A stretch of 64,000 nucleotides of DNA from Paenibacillus sp. CF384. GTDB taxonomy: Bacteria; Bacillota; Bacilli; Paenibacillales; Paenibacillaceae. Under the pieces are notes generated by a model that was given only the letters and a program-made list of their open reading frames with translations, had not been told where the DNA came from and made no database searches. The stretch covers positions 1,116,001 to 1,180,000 of the forward strand of contig NZ_FNNV01000001.1 in NCBI RefSeq assembly GCF_900106745.1. The letters are read 5' to 3'. The position numbers and the translations under genes are program-made. Shown piece by piece: positions 7,494 through 16,386 of this stretch. How positions within the stretch are numbered: position 1 is the stretch's first letter; each line of letters starts with the position of its first letter.

Positions 7494-8921
7494 CTAAAAT
7501 GCCAATGAATTACCATTAACTGCCAGCATGGCTTCGCCCAGCACTTCGGATAGCGTTGGATGCGGATGAATGACCTGGCCCACTTCCCAAGGGGTCGCAT
7601 TAAGCAGCATAGCAAGCGACGCTTCAGACAATAAATCTGTTGCATGAGGTCCGATAAGATGTACGCCTAGTACGTCATTGGTTTTGGCATCTGCAATGAC
7701 TTTCGCGAATCCATCTGTCTCACCCAGTACATGCGCCTTGCCAATGGCTTGGAACGGAACTTTGCCGACTTTGATATCATGCCCTTGTTTGCGTGCTTCG
7801 TCTTCCGTCAGTCCGATGGAAGCCAGCTCCGGCTTGGAATAGATCGCTCTTGGCACGCGGGAGTGATCCGGCGCTAGCTCCTTGCCGCCAAGCATATGGT
7901 CTACAGCCACAATAGCTTCATGGGCTGCCGCATGAGCCAGCTGCAAGCCGCCGTTCACATCGCCGATCGCATAAATATGAGGTTCATTCGTTTGAAAAAA
8001 CCCGTTGACGCGGATAACGCCTTTCTCCACGCGGACGTCTGTATTTTCGAGTCCGATCTCCTCTACGTTCGCTTGACGACCAACGGAAACAAGCAGCCGC
8101 TCTGCATTCAGGATTACCGGGCCATCTGCTGTATCTGCTGTGATGGAGGCTTGTCCGTCCTTATAGGTATACGTATCAAGTTTCAGTTGAATACCTGTCA
8201 ATATACGTACGCCTCTGCGGCGCAGCTGCTTCGTAAGCTCTGCAGATGCTTCAACATCTTCACCTGGCAGCAGCCGGGATGCCGCTTCGATCAATGTCAC
8301 CTCGACTCCGAAGTCGATGAGCATCGATGCCCACTCCACACCAATGACGCCGCCTCCCACGATCAAGATGGATTGCGGAAGCTCGTCCATCGTCAATGCT
8401 TCATCGCTTGACATGATCTCGCCTTGTTTCGGTTCCAGACCCGGCAGCGAACGCGGACGTGAGCCCGTTGCGATAATCAGATTCGTCGGAACGATCGTTT
8501 CCATTTCACCATCCGGGAGTTCCACCGCTACACTTCCGCTCTTCGGCGAGAAGATGGAAGGACCGATTACTCTGCCGCTGCCCTGCATGACGGTGATGTT
8601 ATGCTTGCGCATCAGATATTGAAGCCCTTTGTACAGTCCTTCAACAGTGTTTTCTTTGCGCTGTTGTACTTTAGGGAAATCCAGCGAGATGGCTCCCTCA
8701 GTCACAAGAATGCCATATGTATCAGCCTTACGCATCGTAGCGTACACTTCTGCACTACGAAGCAGCGCTTTACTTGGAATACAACCTTTATGTAAACAGG
8801 TTCCTCCCAGCTTCTCTCGCTCCACCACGATCACTTTCTTCCCTGCTTGCGCTGCTCGGATCGCTGCTGTATATCCTGCAATGCCACCGCCGATTATGGC
8901 CAAATCGCATTGAATCGTCAT
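7494..8921 (-). CDS. lpdA: Dihydrolipoyl dehydrogenase (E3 of BCKDH)
   Basis: At 475 aa this is a full-length flavin disulfide oxidoreductase. FAD Rossmann motif GGGIAGYTAA (about 11-20), redox disulfide GGTCLHKGCIPSK (about 40-52), second NAD Rossmann motif GGGVIGVEWAS (about 184-194), and the C-terminal HPHPTLSE active-site His-Glu pair (about 451-458). It reoxidises the dihydrolipoyl group of E2 with NAD+. It is the first gene of the dehydrogenase operon, with GGAGAGGAG before the ATG, and diverges from yqzF. The buk and ptb genes found in the Bacillus bkd operon are not present in this window. Confidence 0.92.
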   Translation of the reverse strand: MTIQCDLAIIGGGIAGYTAAIRAAQAGKKVIVVEREKLGGTCLHKGCIPSKALLRSAEVYATMRKADTYGILVTEGAISLDFPKVQQRKENTVEGLYKGLQYLMRKHNITVMQGSGRVIGPSIFSPKSGSVAVELPDGEMETIVPTNLIIATGSRPRSLPGLEPKQGEIMSSDEALTMDELPQSILIVGGGVIGVEWASMLIDFGVEVTLIEAASRLLPGEDVEASAELTKQLRRRGVRILTGIQLKLDTYTYKDGQASITADTADGPVILNAERLLVSVGRQANVEEIGLENTDVRVEKGVIRVNGFFQTNEPHIYAIGDVNGGLQLAHAAAHEAIVAVDHMLGGKELAPDHSRVPRAIYSKPELASIGLTEDEARKQGHDIKVGKVPFQAIGKAHVLGETDGFAKVIADAKTNDVLGVHLIGPHATDLLSEASLAMLLNATPWEVGQVIHPHPTLSEVLGEAMLAVNGNSLAF

Positions 8922-9084
8922 AGGTGATGCTCCTCTCCAGATCTAAAAGCCGTTACATATGACTATTGTACCTTTTTTCAAAGCTCCTTGAAACTGCCAC
9001 AAGGGATGAAATGGACAGCCTCCCTTGAAAAAGGTATGATTAAAGCATTATTGTCGTTGTTTCTGTACAGGAGGATTTATTCGC

Positions 9085-9378
9085 ATGAAGCAAGTTACTA
9101 TTCGTTTAATTGCCGTTTTATTGCTCGTTATTCCGGGAATCGCCGCAACTTATGGATTTCTTCTTATGAAGGATGCAATCTTTCATTATTTCTCATCCTT
9201 CGGCGACGATGCCGCTGTCCATAATTTTGAATGGTGGACCTTTATTCTTGGCATGGTCCTGTTCCTGCTTGGAGTCGGGTTTATCGGAGGCTGGACCTTC
9301 TTCCGCGACCGCAAACGCAATTATGTCTCGTCCCGCTTTCGTGAGAAGCGGCCTCGTCCGCCTCGGCCGGGCGTTTAA
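9085..9378 (+). CDS. yqzF: DUF2627 membrane protein (YqzF family)
   Basis: A 97-aa protein with two hydrophobic segments (about residues 6-27 and 50-72) and a strongly basic Arg/Pro-rich tail ending in RPRPPRPG. Size, topology and position beside the bkd operon match YqzF/DUF2627. Its function is not known. CAGGAGGA lies about 11 nt before the ATG. A TTGAAA (9025-9030) and a TATTGT (9049-9054) spaced 18 nt apart could form its promoter. It ends before a strong hairpin shared with clpP. Confidence 0.8.
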   Translation: MKQVTIRLIAVLLLVIPGIAATYGFLLMKDAIFHYFSSFGDDAAVHNFEWWTFILGMVLFLLGVGFIGGWTFFRDRKRNYVSSRFREKRPRPPRPGV

Positions 9379-9406
9379 TTGAAGTCAAACTGCATCATAA
9401 AGTAGC

Positions 9407-9443
9407 AAGGGCGAGCCCTCCAGTGATGGAGATGCTCGCCCTT
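9407..9443. terminator. Bidirectional terminator between yqzF and clpP
   Basis: Arms AAGGGCGAGC (9407-9416) and GCTCGCCCTT (9434-9443) pair fully; a CCTCCA/TGGAG helix closes the loop. The plus-strand stem is followed by TCCTGTT. It lies between convergent genes. Confidence 0.75.
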
Positions 9444-9448
9444 TCCTG

Positions 9449-10021
9449 TTATAGAATCTTATCTACAATCCCGTACGCCACCGCATCCTCAGCGCTCATG
9501 AAGCAGTCTCTGTCGGAATCTCGTTCGATCTGTTCTTTCGACTGTCCCGTGTGCAGCGCAAGCAATGCATTGATTTTCTCTCGCGTCTTCAAGATCCAAC
9601 TGGCGTGAATTTGAATGTCGGAAGCCTGCCCTCTTGCACCGCCCAGCGGCTGATGAATCATCACTTCACTGTTGGGAAGAACGTATCGTTTCCCTTTGGC
9701 TCCCCCGGCTAACAGAATTGCACCGAAGCTCGCCGCAAACCCTGTACAAATCGTCGAAACCTCCGGTTTAATAAATTGCATCGTATCGAAGATCGAGAAT
9801 CCCGCCGTTACCGAGCCGCCAGGACTGTTAATGTACAGCTGAATGTCTTTATCCGGATCATCCGCAGCGAGGAAGAGCAGCTGGGCCACAATCGCATTGG
9901 CCATTTGATCTTCAATTTCTCCGCTTACCATGACGATGCGGTCTTTGAGCAGCCTGGAATAAATATCATAGCTGCGCTCGCCTCGATTCGTGGATTCCAC
10001 AATATAAGGCACTAAACTCAT
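9449..10021 (-). CDS. clpP: ATP-dependent Clp protease proteolytic subunit
   Basis: A 190-residue serine peptidase with the complete triad: Ser98 in GFAASFGA, His123 in MIHQPLGG, Asp172 in SDRDCFMS. ClpP forms a double heptamer and degrades proteins fed by Clp ATPases. The ATG at 10021 has GAGGAGG 9 nt upstream; six codons further upstream are open but have no ribosome site. The GFAASFGA active-site segment differs from the GMAASMGA of the main Bacillus ClpP, so this may be a second, accessory ClpP; that is inference. No Clp ATPase gene is adjacent. It follows the ECF sigma gene by 27 nt and is probably cotranscribed with it. Confidence 0.93.
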   Translation of the reverse strand: MSLVPYIVESTNRGERSYDIYSRLLKDRIVMVSGEIEDQMANAIVAQLLFLAADDPDKDIQLYINSPGGSVTAGFSIFDTMQFIKPEVSTICTGFAASFGAILLAGGAKGKRYVLPNSEVMIHQPLGGARGQASDIQIHASWILKTREKINALLALHTGQSKEQIERDSDRDCFMSAEDAVAYGIVDKIL

Positions 10022-10048
10022 AGCCGGAAACCTCCTCATTCGCTGCCG

Positions 10049-10726
10049 TTAGGCTGCATACATCATGCTAACGGATGAGCGGTTGCCTTGTGACGCGTGA
10101 AGCTGACCAATTGCCTGTACCGGATCCATAAGCTGCTCCTCCACGTTAGCGAGCAGCACTAACGCCTGGGCATCGCCTGCGCGAACGGCATGAACATAGG
10201 CATATAACTGGCTGTCCTCCACTTTACGCTCCGCCAGGTTTGAGATTTGCGCAAGATCCGAATGCTCTTTGAGCTTTGCAATAGCTGCTCTCGCTCTGTG
10301 AAGCGCAGCTTTCACCGCTCCTTCGGACATGGTCAGCTTAGCAGCTACATCATGGCCTTTATAACCGAATACCTCTTTGAGAAGAAACACTGTCCGCTGC
10401 AACGGCGATAAATGATAAATCAGCAGCCGCAGCGCATATTCAAGCTCATGCGATTCCCCGAACAAACGGTCGAGCACCGCTTCCTGCTGTTCCAGAACAC
10501 GTCTGGAGCGTTTCATTCGCCGTGCTTGATCGACTGATATATTCTTCGCAATGCGCAGCAAATAAGCAGTCGGATTCGGATGTTCAAGCGCGCCGTTCAT
10601 GACCGGCAGCGCTCGTAAACAGGTTTCCTGAACCAAATCGTCTGCATCCCATGTAGAACGCGTGAGCGAAAGGCAGTAGCGGTAAAGCGTAACCCGCATT
10701 TCATCGACAGTTGGTTGGATTGTCAT
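10049..10726 (-). CDS. ECF-type sigma factor with short C-terminal extension
   Basis: A 225-aa sigma-70 family protein. Region 2 lies at about 8-78 (DADDLVQETCLRAL, then NPTAYLLRIAKN) and region 4 at about 95-150 (LSPLQRTVFLLKEVFGY, AVKAALHRARAAI). A further 70 residues follow, starting LYAYVHAVRAGDAQALVLL, which resembles the first helices of the SnoaL/NTF2-like domain carried by SigJ/ECF41-type sigma factors, but the domain is cut short. No anti-sigma gene is adjacent, which also fits ECF41-like factors that are controlled by their own tail. It lies directly upstream of clpP. Targets are unknown. Confidence 0.8.
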   Translation of the reverse strand: MTIQPTVDEMRVTLYRYCLSLTRSTWDADDLVQETCLRALPVMNGALEHPNPTAYLLRIAKNISVDQARRMKRSRRVLEQQEAVLDRLFGESHELEYALRLLIYHLSPLQRTVFLLKEVFGYKGHDVAAKLTMSEGAVKAALHRARAAIAKLKEHSDLAQISNLAERKVEDSQLYAYVHAVRAGDAQALVLLANVEEQLMDPVQAIGQLHASQGNRSSVSMMYAA

Positions 10727-10809
10727 CGTGGCACCTCCTCATCTGTTAGCGTAGATTCATGACGTAAACGAATGAGAGCGTCAAAAAGATACGCGCTGTT
10801 TATAAATAA

Positions 10810-12000
10810 TTATAGATCAGATTGCAATTGACGATGCCGCGCCTCTCGAGTGAAAAGTCCGATGAGTGCAAACAAAGTAAACGCACCGCCGAGCATGATA
10901 AACATACTATTCGTTGATACATATTGTATGCCGAAACCGCTGATGCCGGGACCGAGCAAGCTGCCGATGCTGAAGTGAATAGATGCCGTTACATTCGCGG
11001 ACGGCAGCAATTCGCGAGGCAGCAAGTCTGCCGCGTAGGCAAGGCCAAGCGAGAAGAATGAACCGATAAATCCGCCAATCATCGCCAGCAGTACGAATAA
11101 TACGAATACATTGTCTCCTGCCAGCGGAACAGCCAGAAACAGCAAACCAGCAATGGCTGCACAACCCATCAGAACCGGCTTTCGTCCGATTCGGTCGCTA
11201 AGCATCCCAAGCGGGAACATGAGCAGCAAGCTTCCTACGCCTAGAGCCGGCAGCAGCAGCGAGATAGATGCTTGACTTAGATGAATGCGCAGTCCGTACA
11301 ACGGGAAATTACTATTCATCGTTGCTTCCATTAATCCATACAGAATAGCCGGCAGAAGCGCAAACCAGGCAATGCGGTACACCCTGGCATATCGATTCGA
11401 AGTGGCCGATGCAAGCTTCTCCGAATGTTCCGGATATTCCGGATGCAGCGTTCTGACAAACAGAAGAATGAGTGCGAATAGAGCCGTATTTAAACAGAAT
11501 GGAACCCAGTCTCCCATCGGCAATAAATTGATTCCGGTGGGCCCTAAGCTAAACCCGATTCCGTAAGCCATGCCGTAGAGCGAAATATATCGGCCTCTGC
11601 TCTCTGCGGGACTGCTGCTCACGATCCAGAGCTGCGTGCAATAATGAAGGGCACTGTCGCCAACGCCGACTATAATGCGAAGTACAAACCATACCCAAAT
11701 GGATGTAAGAAAGGGAAATAACAGCGTTCCAATTGCTGCGAGAATGATACCGATAATAATGCCTTTCTTATAGCCCATGCTGCGGATCGGTTTCTCGATA
11801 AAGAACATCGTACTGAAGGTACCGATGTATAGAGCCATGGAATTTATCCCGTTTACATCCGACGATACCCCCTGCCGATCCAATAAGATGGACAACAGCG
11901 GCAGAATCAATCCTTGATTAAAACCTGAGACGAGTGTGACTGAGAGCAGAATAAATAGTCGCTTCCGTGAAGGAGCTGCAGTTAATTCTATTGGTGACAA
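10810..12000 (-). CDS. MFS transporter, 12 transmembrane segments
   Basis: The 396-residue protein has about 12 hydrophobic segments and the MFS loop motif between segments 8 and 9 (PLGMLSDRIGRKPVLMG), which is normally between segments 2 and 3; its first-half counterpart is degenerate (MGYKKGIIIG). This suits drug or sugar efflux carriers, but the substrate cannot be told. Start: TTG at 12000, with AGGAGG 7 nt upstream and no ATG nearby in frame. It is separated from spo0A by a terminator and from the sigma factor by 83 nt. Confidence 0.85.
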   Translation of the reverse strand: MSPIELTAAPSRKRLFILLSVTLVSGFNQGLILPLLSILLDRQGVSSDVNGINSMALYIGTFSTMFFIEKPIRSMGYKKGIIIGIILAAIGTLLFPFLTSIWVWFVLRIIVGVGDSALHYCTQLWIVSSSPAESRGRYISLYGMAYGIGFSLGPTGINLLPMGDWVPFCLNTALFALILLFVRTLHPEYPEHSEKLASATSNRYARVYRIAWFALLPAILYGLMEATMNSNFPLYGLRIHLSQASISLLLPALGVGSLLLMFPLGMLSDRIGRKPVLMGCAAIAGLLFLAVPLAGDNVFVLFVLLAMIGGFIGSFFSLGLAYAADLLPRELLPSANVTASIHFSIGSLLGPGISGFGIQYVSTNSMFIMLGGAFTLFALIGLFTREARHRQLQSDL

Positions 12001-12051
12001 AACAATCCTCCTGAATGTACTTCTCTGACATGTTTAATTCTGGCCAAGAAA

Positions 12052-12087
12052 AACGCCACATTCGCAGCTTGCACGAAAGTGGCGCTT
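12052..12087 (-). terminator. Rho-independent terminator of spo0A
   Basis: On the minus strand a stem AAGCGCCAC/GTGGCGTTT with an inner TTCG/CGAA helix is followed by a T-rich stretch (TTTTTCTT). It lies 40 nt after the spo0A stop and before the MFS gene. Confidence 0.85.
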
Positions 12088-12126
12088 ATCATGTATTCAT
12101 CATCTTTACCATCATTTCGGGTGCTC

Positions 12127-12945
12127 TCAGGAAACCTTATGCTCGATCCGCAGCTTGTCGGCTACCATCGCGATAAACTCGCTGTTTGTCGGCTTTGATT
12201 TACTGATATTGATAGTATAACCGAAGAGGTGACTGATGCTGTCAATATTGCCGCGCGTCCATGCCACTTCAATCGCATGACGGATAGCACGCTCAACACG
12301 CGAAGGCGTCGTCTTAAACTTCTCGGCAATCGCGGGATAAAGCGTCTTTGTAATCGCGCCTAGAATTTCAATATTGTTGTACACCATCGTGATGGCTTCA
12401 CGCAAATATTGATACCCTTTAATATGAGCAGGCACTCCGATTTCATGAATGATGCTCGTAATGTTTGCATCCAAATTCTTGCCTTTGGCAATCGGTACAA
12501 CATTGGATTTATTCAAAATAGATGAAGAAGCTGAAGACGAATAAGAAGATGAAATAACAGTTGGGTTACCAACCAACTGGCGAATGCGGTTCGCGAGTAT
12601 TTCCATGTCAAATGGCTTCAATATGTAGTAGGATGCGCCCAGTTGTACAGCCTTTTGAGTAATGTTCTCTTGACCAAATGCAGTTAGCATGATGATCTTC
12701 GGCATTTGAGGCAAATTCATTTCACGAAGCCTTTCCAATACGCCAAGTCCATCAAGATGCGGCATAATAATATCCAAAATCAGAACGTCCGGCACTTCCC
12801 GCGTTTCTTCCAATAAGCGAAGCACTTCCTCGCCGTTATAGGCGACACCGGTAACGACCATATCGTTTTGTTCAGAAATATACTCGGACAACAAATTCGT
12901 AAATTCCCGATTGTCATCAGCCAACAATACTTCAATTCTTTGCAA
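12127..12945 (-). CDS. spo0A: Sporulation master response regulator Spo0A
   Basis: The 272-residue protein has an N-terminal receiver domain (about 1-125) with the acidic pocket DD near 10-11, the phospho-acceptor Asp58 in LILDIIMP, and the conserved Lys in YYILKPFD. A serine-rich linker (about 133-150) joins it to the DNA-binding domain (about 155-272; [15 protein letters not shown], and the recognition region [18 protein letters not shown]). Phosphorylated Spo0A binds TGTCGAA boxes to start sporulation and end transition-state repression. Start is TTG at 12945, AAGGAGG 8 nt upstream. spoIVB precedes it as in Bacillus; three exact 0A boxes lie in the gap. Confidence 0.98.
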   Translation of the reverse strand: MQRIEVLLADDNREFTNLLSEYISEQNDMVVTGVAYNGEEVLRLLEETREVPDVLILDIIMPHLDGLGVLERLREMNLPQMPKIIMLTAFGQENITQKAVQLGASYYILKPFDMEILANRIRQLVGNPTVISSSYSSSASSSILNKSNVVPIAKGKNLDANITSIIHEIGVPAHIKGYQYLREAITMVYNNIEILGAITKTLYPAIAEKFKTTPSRVERAIRHAIEVAWTRGNIDSISHLFGYTINISKSKPTNSEFIAMVADKLRIEHKVS

Positions 12946-13032
12946 GGTATAGTCCTCCTTAGACTAGTAATTCACTCTATTGTAGTTGACGCTTAAAAGC
13001 CTTCTGTGTGGATCCTGCTTGTCTAACTAACA

Positions 13033-13060
13033 TTTTCGACATGATGGATGAAATTCCTTC
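13033..13060 (-). promoter_or_regulatory. Candidate sigma-H promoter of spo0A
   Basis: The minus-strand -35 GAAGGAATT (13060-13052) matches the sigma-H consensus RWAGGAWWT in every position. CGAAAA (13038-13033) lies 13 nt further on and approximates the HGAAT -10. It sits between the two proximal 0A boxes, the layout of the sporulation promoter of B. subtilis spo0A. Confidence 0.6.
13035..13041 (-). promoter_or_regulatory. 0A box 1 (TGTCGAA)
   Basis: An exact Spo0A-binding heptamer on the minus strand, overlapping the -10 region of the proposed sigma-H promoter. Phosphorylated Spo0A bound here would act on its own gene. Confidence 0.75.
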
Positions 13061-13067
13061 TGTCGAA
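13061..13067 (+). promoter_or_regulatory. 0A box 2 (TGTCGAA)
   Basis: An exact heptamer in the opposite orientation to box 1, placed immediately upstream of the proposed -35 element, where activator binding would be expected. Confidence 0.75.
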
Positions 13068-13145
13068 TAATATTTTTCTTTATTATTAATTTGATCTGTT
13101 TTATAATGGATAATTTACTACAACATTTATCAGGATTCGCAATAA

Positions 13146-13152
13146 TTCGACA
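13146..13152 (-). promoter_or_regulatory. 0A box 3 (TGTCGAA) inside the spoIVB terminator tail
   Basis: A third exact heptamer, about 100 nt upstream of box 1. It falls in the T-rich tail that follows the spoIVB terminator stem, so the two elements share bases. Confidence 0.6.
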
Positions 13153-13160
13153 AAAAATAA

Positions 13161-13193
13161 AAATCTTAAGGTGGCTAAGCCGCCTTAAGATTT
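13161..13193 (-). terminator. Rho-independent terminator of spoIVB, overlapping its stop codon
   Basis: Fifteen-base arms at 13161-13175 and 13179-13193 pair with one G-U; the minus-strand stem is followed by TTTTTATTTTTTG. The loop is only 3 nt and the spoIVB TAG (13177-13175) lies at the loop and stem top, so the last codons form part of the stem. Confidence 0.9.
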
Positions 13194-14500
13194 ACGCTTG
13201 CTGGTTTGAGAAGAACACCTGCATCTTGCAGCATCCATTCAATAAAACAGCCATAACCGGATGTCGGATCATTAACGAATACATGAGTAACAGCGCCGAT
13301 TAGCTTGCCGTCTTGAATGATCGGACTGCCGCTCATCCCCTGCACGATACCCCCTGTTTGTTCCAGTAAACGCTTGTCCGTAATTTTGATAACCATACCT
13401 TTGGTTGCCGGGGATTGCTGTTTGGTGACATGAACGATTTCCACATTAAACCGCTCTACTTTCTGACCATTCACTACGGTGAGAAGCTGAGCAGGACCTT
13501 CCTTTACTTCTTCCGCAAATGCTACAGGAAGTGACTGCTGATTGTAGCTGTGCGACGGCAGCTCCTTCATTTTGCCAAAGATGCCAAACGACGTATTGCG
13601 CTCTATATTGCCAAGCACTTTACTTTCTTTAATGAAATGTGCTCTTTTCTCTCCGGGTTCGCCATTCTGGCTCTTGTTGATGGACGTCACATTGGACTGT
13701 AAAATCTGACCTTCACCAACTTCAATCGGAGTTTGAGTATCCATATCAGTAATCACATGTCCAAGAGCTCCGTAAACGCCTTGATCAGGCGCATAGAAGG
13801 TTAAGGTTCCAACACCTGCCGCTGAGTCTCGAATGTACAGTCCTAACCGCCAAGCGCGGTCCTCCGAGTCAAATACAGGTGCAAGCTTCGTTTCAAATAA
13901 TCGTGTACCTCGTTTCACTGTGAGCTGCAGCGATTGTTTAGCGCCGCCTGCTTCTTCTGCCATCTGAGCCACTTTATGCACCTCATTAATGTACTTGCCA
14001 TTAATTCGGATAATAAGATCGCCAAGTTGCAAATTAGCCTGCTCACCGGGAGATACCCGAGCGCCTTTAGCATCTGTGACTTGATGATGACCAACAACCA
14101 TAATACCGGCTGATTTCACTTTAACGCCGATGGTTTGTCCACCGGGAATGACACGTAAATCAGGAACAACATTCACTTTGACAGTCTTGAACGGAATTTT
14201 TCCAAATAATTTCAATTTCATCGTAGTTTTTCCGCTGTGCGACGACTGAATGGAGAGCGGTTTGTTCAAATTAATGGACAGTGAACGGTCAGATGAACCG
14301 TTGACTTGCAGCATTTGCGGATCAACGGTAACTTGAGCATGTACAGGCATACCATAGTCTAATTGCTTCAACTGGCCGGAGAACAAACGAACTTCGTTCG
14401 GAAATGCGGCGAAATGTTGAATTGGAGAGGATAGACCAAGCATGCAAACGATGATAACGAGAAGTAAACCCAGCCACCGCTTCCGCTGATTGGCATTCAA
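13175..14500 (-). CDS. spoIVB: SpoIVB peptidase (stage IV sporulation protein B)
   Basis: A signalling serine peptidase of family S55, secreted from the forespore into the intermembrane space, where it activates sigma-K processing. The 441-residue protein has one N-terminal membrane anchor (about 8-28), a PDZ domain (about 100-185; MVVGHHQVTDAKG then LQLGDLIIRINGK), and the peptidase domain with LGHVITDMDT (catalytic His) and GMSGSPIIQDGK (catalytic Ser). TTG at 14500 is preferred since AGGGAG lies about 10 nt upstream; a GTG three codons earlier would leave almost no spacing. It lies between recN and spo0A as in Bacillus. Confidence 0.95.
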   Translation of the reverse strand: MNANQRKRWLGLLLVIIVCMLGLSSPIQHFAAFPNEVRLFSGQLKQLDYGMPVHAQVTVDPQMLQVNGSSDRSLSINLNKPLSIQSSHSGKTTMKLKLFGKIPFKTVKVNVVPDLRVIPGGQTIGVKVKSAGIMVVGHHQVTDAKGARVSPGEQANLQLGDLIIRINGKYINEVHKVAQMAEEAGGAKQSLQLTVKRGTRLFETKLAPVFDSEDRAWRLGLYIRDSAAGVGTLTFYAPDQGVYGALGHVITDMDTQTPIEVGEGQILQSNVTSINKSQNGEPGEKRAHFIKESKVLGNIERNTSFGIFGKMKELPSHSYNQQSLPVAFAEEVKEGPAQLLTVVNGQKVERFNVEIVHVTKQQSPATKGMVIKITDKRLLEQTGGIVQGMSGSPIIQDGKLIGAVTHVFVNDPTSGYGCFIEWMLQDAGVLLKPASVNLKAA

Positions 14501-14623
14501 TGACTTCACGCTCCCTGTTGCAAAATCGCTTGACGAGAAAGGTGGTTCGCCATTTGCGTACCTTTAAGGTATCCCTGCCCCAACAGTTTTATGTCGCCAA
14601 AAACATTCCCTGATTGCCTTCCA

Positions 14624-16324
14624 TTACGCCCCCTTTTGTCTATCTGCCAAGTCAAGCATTTCTTGTGCATGATGGCGGGTCTTTTCCGTTACTTCCACGC
14701 CACCCAGCATTCGGGCAAGTTCCTCAATTCGTGTCGGCGAGCTAAGCTCAGTGACCATGGTTGAAGTCCGTTCGGACACGATCGTTTTCTTGATCTCATA
14801 ATGATGATCAGCCATACAAGCAACCTGAGGCAAATGTGTAATGGAGAATACCTGACAATGCGATGACAATCTGGACATCTTCTCGGCGATCGCTTGAGCA
14901 GCACGGCCGCTGACACCTGTGTCGACCTCGTCGAATATAAGTACAGGTACTTCATCTATAGAAGCGAATATGGTCTTAAGTGCGAGCATGATACGCGACA
15001 TTTCACCGCCGGAGGCGATCTTGCTGATCGGCTTCAACGGCTCACCAGGGTTCGGTGCGATGAGGAATGCCGCTTCATCAATTCCGTTTGCGTGCAGCTT
15101 GTACGATTCTCCGTCTTTACTTTGCTGCAGTTGAACGTGGAAGGTGGTGCGTTCCATTTGGAGCTGACGCAGTTCACTCTCGATCGCTCCTGACAGCTTG
15201 TCAGCGGCCTCCTTGCGGTATTCCGAAAGGTTAATACCCAGAACAACAGCTTCAGCAAACAAACGGGATTGCTCTGCTTGCAAACGCGCCAAATGCTCGT
15301 CGCGATTCTCGATTTTGTCGGCTTCCGATTTGATTCCGCTCAGATAGGACAAAATATCAGGGATTGTTTCCCCGTACTTCCGTTTCAAGCTGTGAATTAA
15401 GTCTAGACGATCTTCAATATAAGTTAACCGCTCCGGATCCGATTCAACGGAATCACGATAATCTCTAAGCTGGAATGCCGCATCCTCGAGCTGATAAAAG
15501 GCCGATTGCAGCTGTTCGAGCAGCGGTTCCAGAATGACGGAATCATACTCGCGAATGTCGGATACTCGGCTGACCGCACGACTGATTGCATCCAAGCCTT
15601 TGTTGCCGTGCAGCAGTGCGTACGCTTCGGAAGCCGAATCTCTGCGTTTGACCGCATACATGAGCTTCTGCTTCTCTTCTGCCAATGCTTCATCTTCTCC
15701 TGCCTTGAGCCGAGCCGATGCGATCTCCTCGATTTGGAATCGGAACAAGTCCAGCATTTGCATATTCTGACGCGAAGTATCTTCCAGATCTTTAAGTTGA
15801 ATACGGACTTTCTCATAGTCTCTGTAAACGGCTCGATAAGCATTCAAAGTTTCAGCCACTGCTCCGCCAGCATATAAATCCAGCCATTCCAAATGCTTCT
15901 CTGTACGAAGCAATGACTGATGTTCATGCTGACCATGAATATTGACTAAACATTCTCCGGTTTCACGGAGCATCGACAAGGTTACAATATGTCCATTGAC
16001 GCGGCTGATGCTCTTGCCTTGAGAGGAGAGCTCCCGTCTAATGACGAGTCCTTCTTCCGGCGAAGCTTGAATGCCGAAAGTCTTCAGCGTGTACCAAACC
16101 GGATGCGAAGCCGGCAGCTCGAACATGGCTTCGATTTCAGCCTTGTCACAGCCGTACCTGACCATGTCGGATGCGCCTCTTCCCCCTACCACAAGGCTCA
16201 GCGCATCAATTAGAATGGATTTCCCCGCTCCGGTTTCACCCGTTAATACGTGAAACCCATCATGGAATTTCACCGAAACCTTCTCAATAACAGCCAAATT
16301 ACGTATAGACAGCTCGCTTAGCAT
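14624..16324 (-). CDS. recN: DNA repair protein RecN
   Basis: A 566-residue SMC-like ATPase that gathers at double-strand breaks. Walker A GETGAGKS lies at 29-36, a long coiled-coil middle runs from about 155 to 365, the ABC-like signature is IASGGEMSRIMLALK (near 435), and Walker B VLIFDEVDTGVSG follows near 460. A late SITHLPQVA segment completes the head domain. AAGGAGG precedes the ATG. It follows argR by 62 nt and precedes spoIVB by about 120 nt, the conserved order in Bacillota. Confidence 0.97.
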   Translation of the reverse strand: MLSELSIRNLAVIEKVSVKFHDGFHVLTGETGAGKSILIDALSLVVGGRGASDMVRYGCDKAEIEAMFELPASHPVWYTLKTFGIQASPEEGLVIRRELSSQGKSISRVNGHIVTLSMLRETGECLVNIHGQHEHQSLLRTEKHLEWLDLYAGGAVAETLNAYRAVYRDYEKVRIQLKDLEDTSRQNMQMLDLFRFQIEEIASARLKAGEDEALAEEKQKLMYAVKRRDSASEAYALLHGNKGLDAISRAVSRVSDIREYDSVILEPLLEQLQSAFYQLEDAAFQLRDYRDSVESDPERLTYIEDRLDLIHSLKRKYGETIPDILSYLSGIKSEADKIENRDEHLARLQAEQSRLFAEAVVLGINLSEYRKEAADKLSGAIESELRQLQMERTTFHVQLQQSKDGESYKLHANGIDEAAFLIAPNPGEPLKPISKIASGGEMSRIMLALKTIFASIDEVPVLIFDEVDTGVSGRAAQAIAEKMSRLSSHCQVFSITHLPQVACMADHHYEIKKTIVSERTSTMVTELSSPTRIEELARMLGGVEVTEKTRHHAQEMLDLADRQKGA

Positions 16325-16386
16325 AGTTGCTCTCCTCCTTAAAGATTCTCCGCGCCTTCTGGAAATACTGCATGAATTACTTCATG

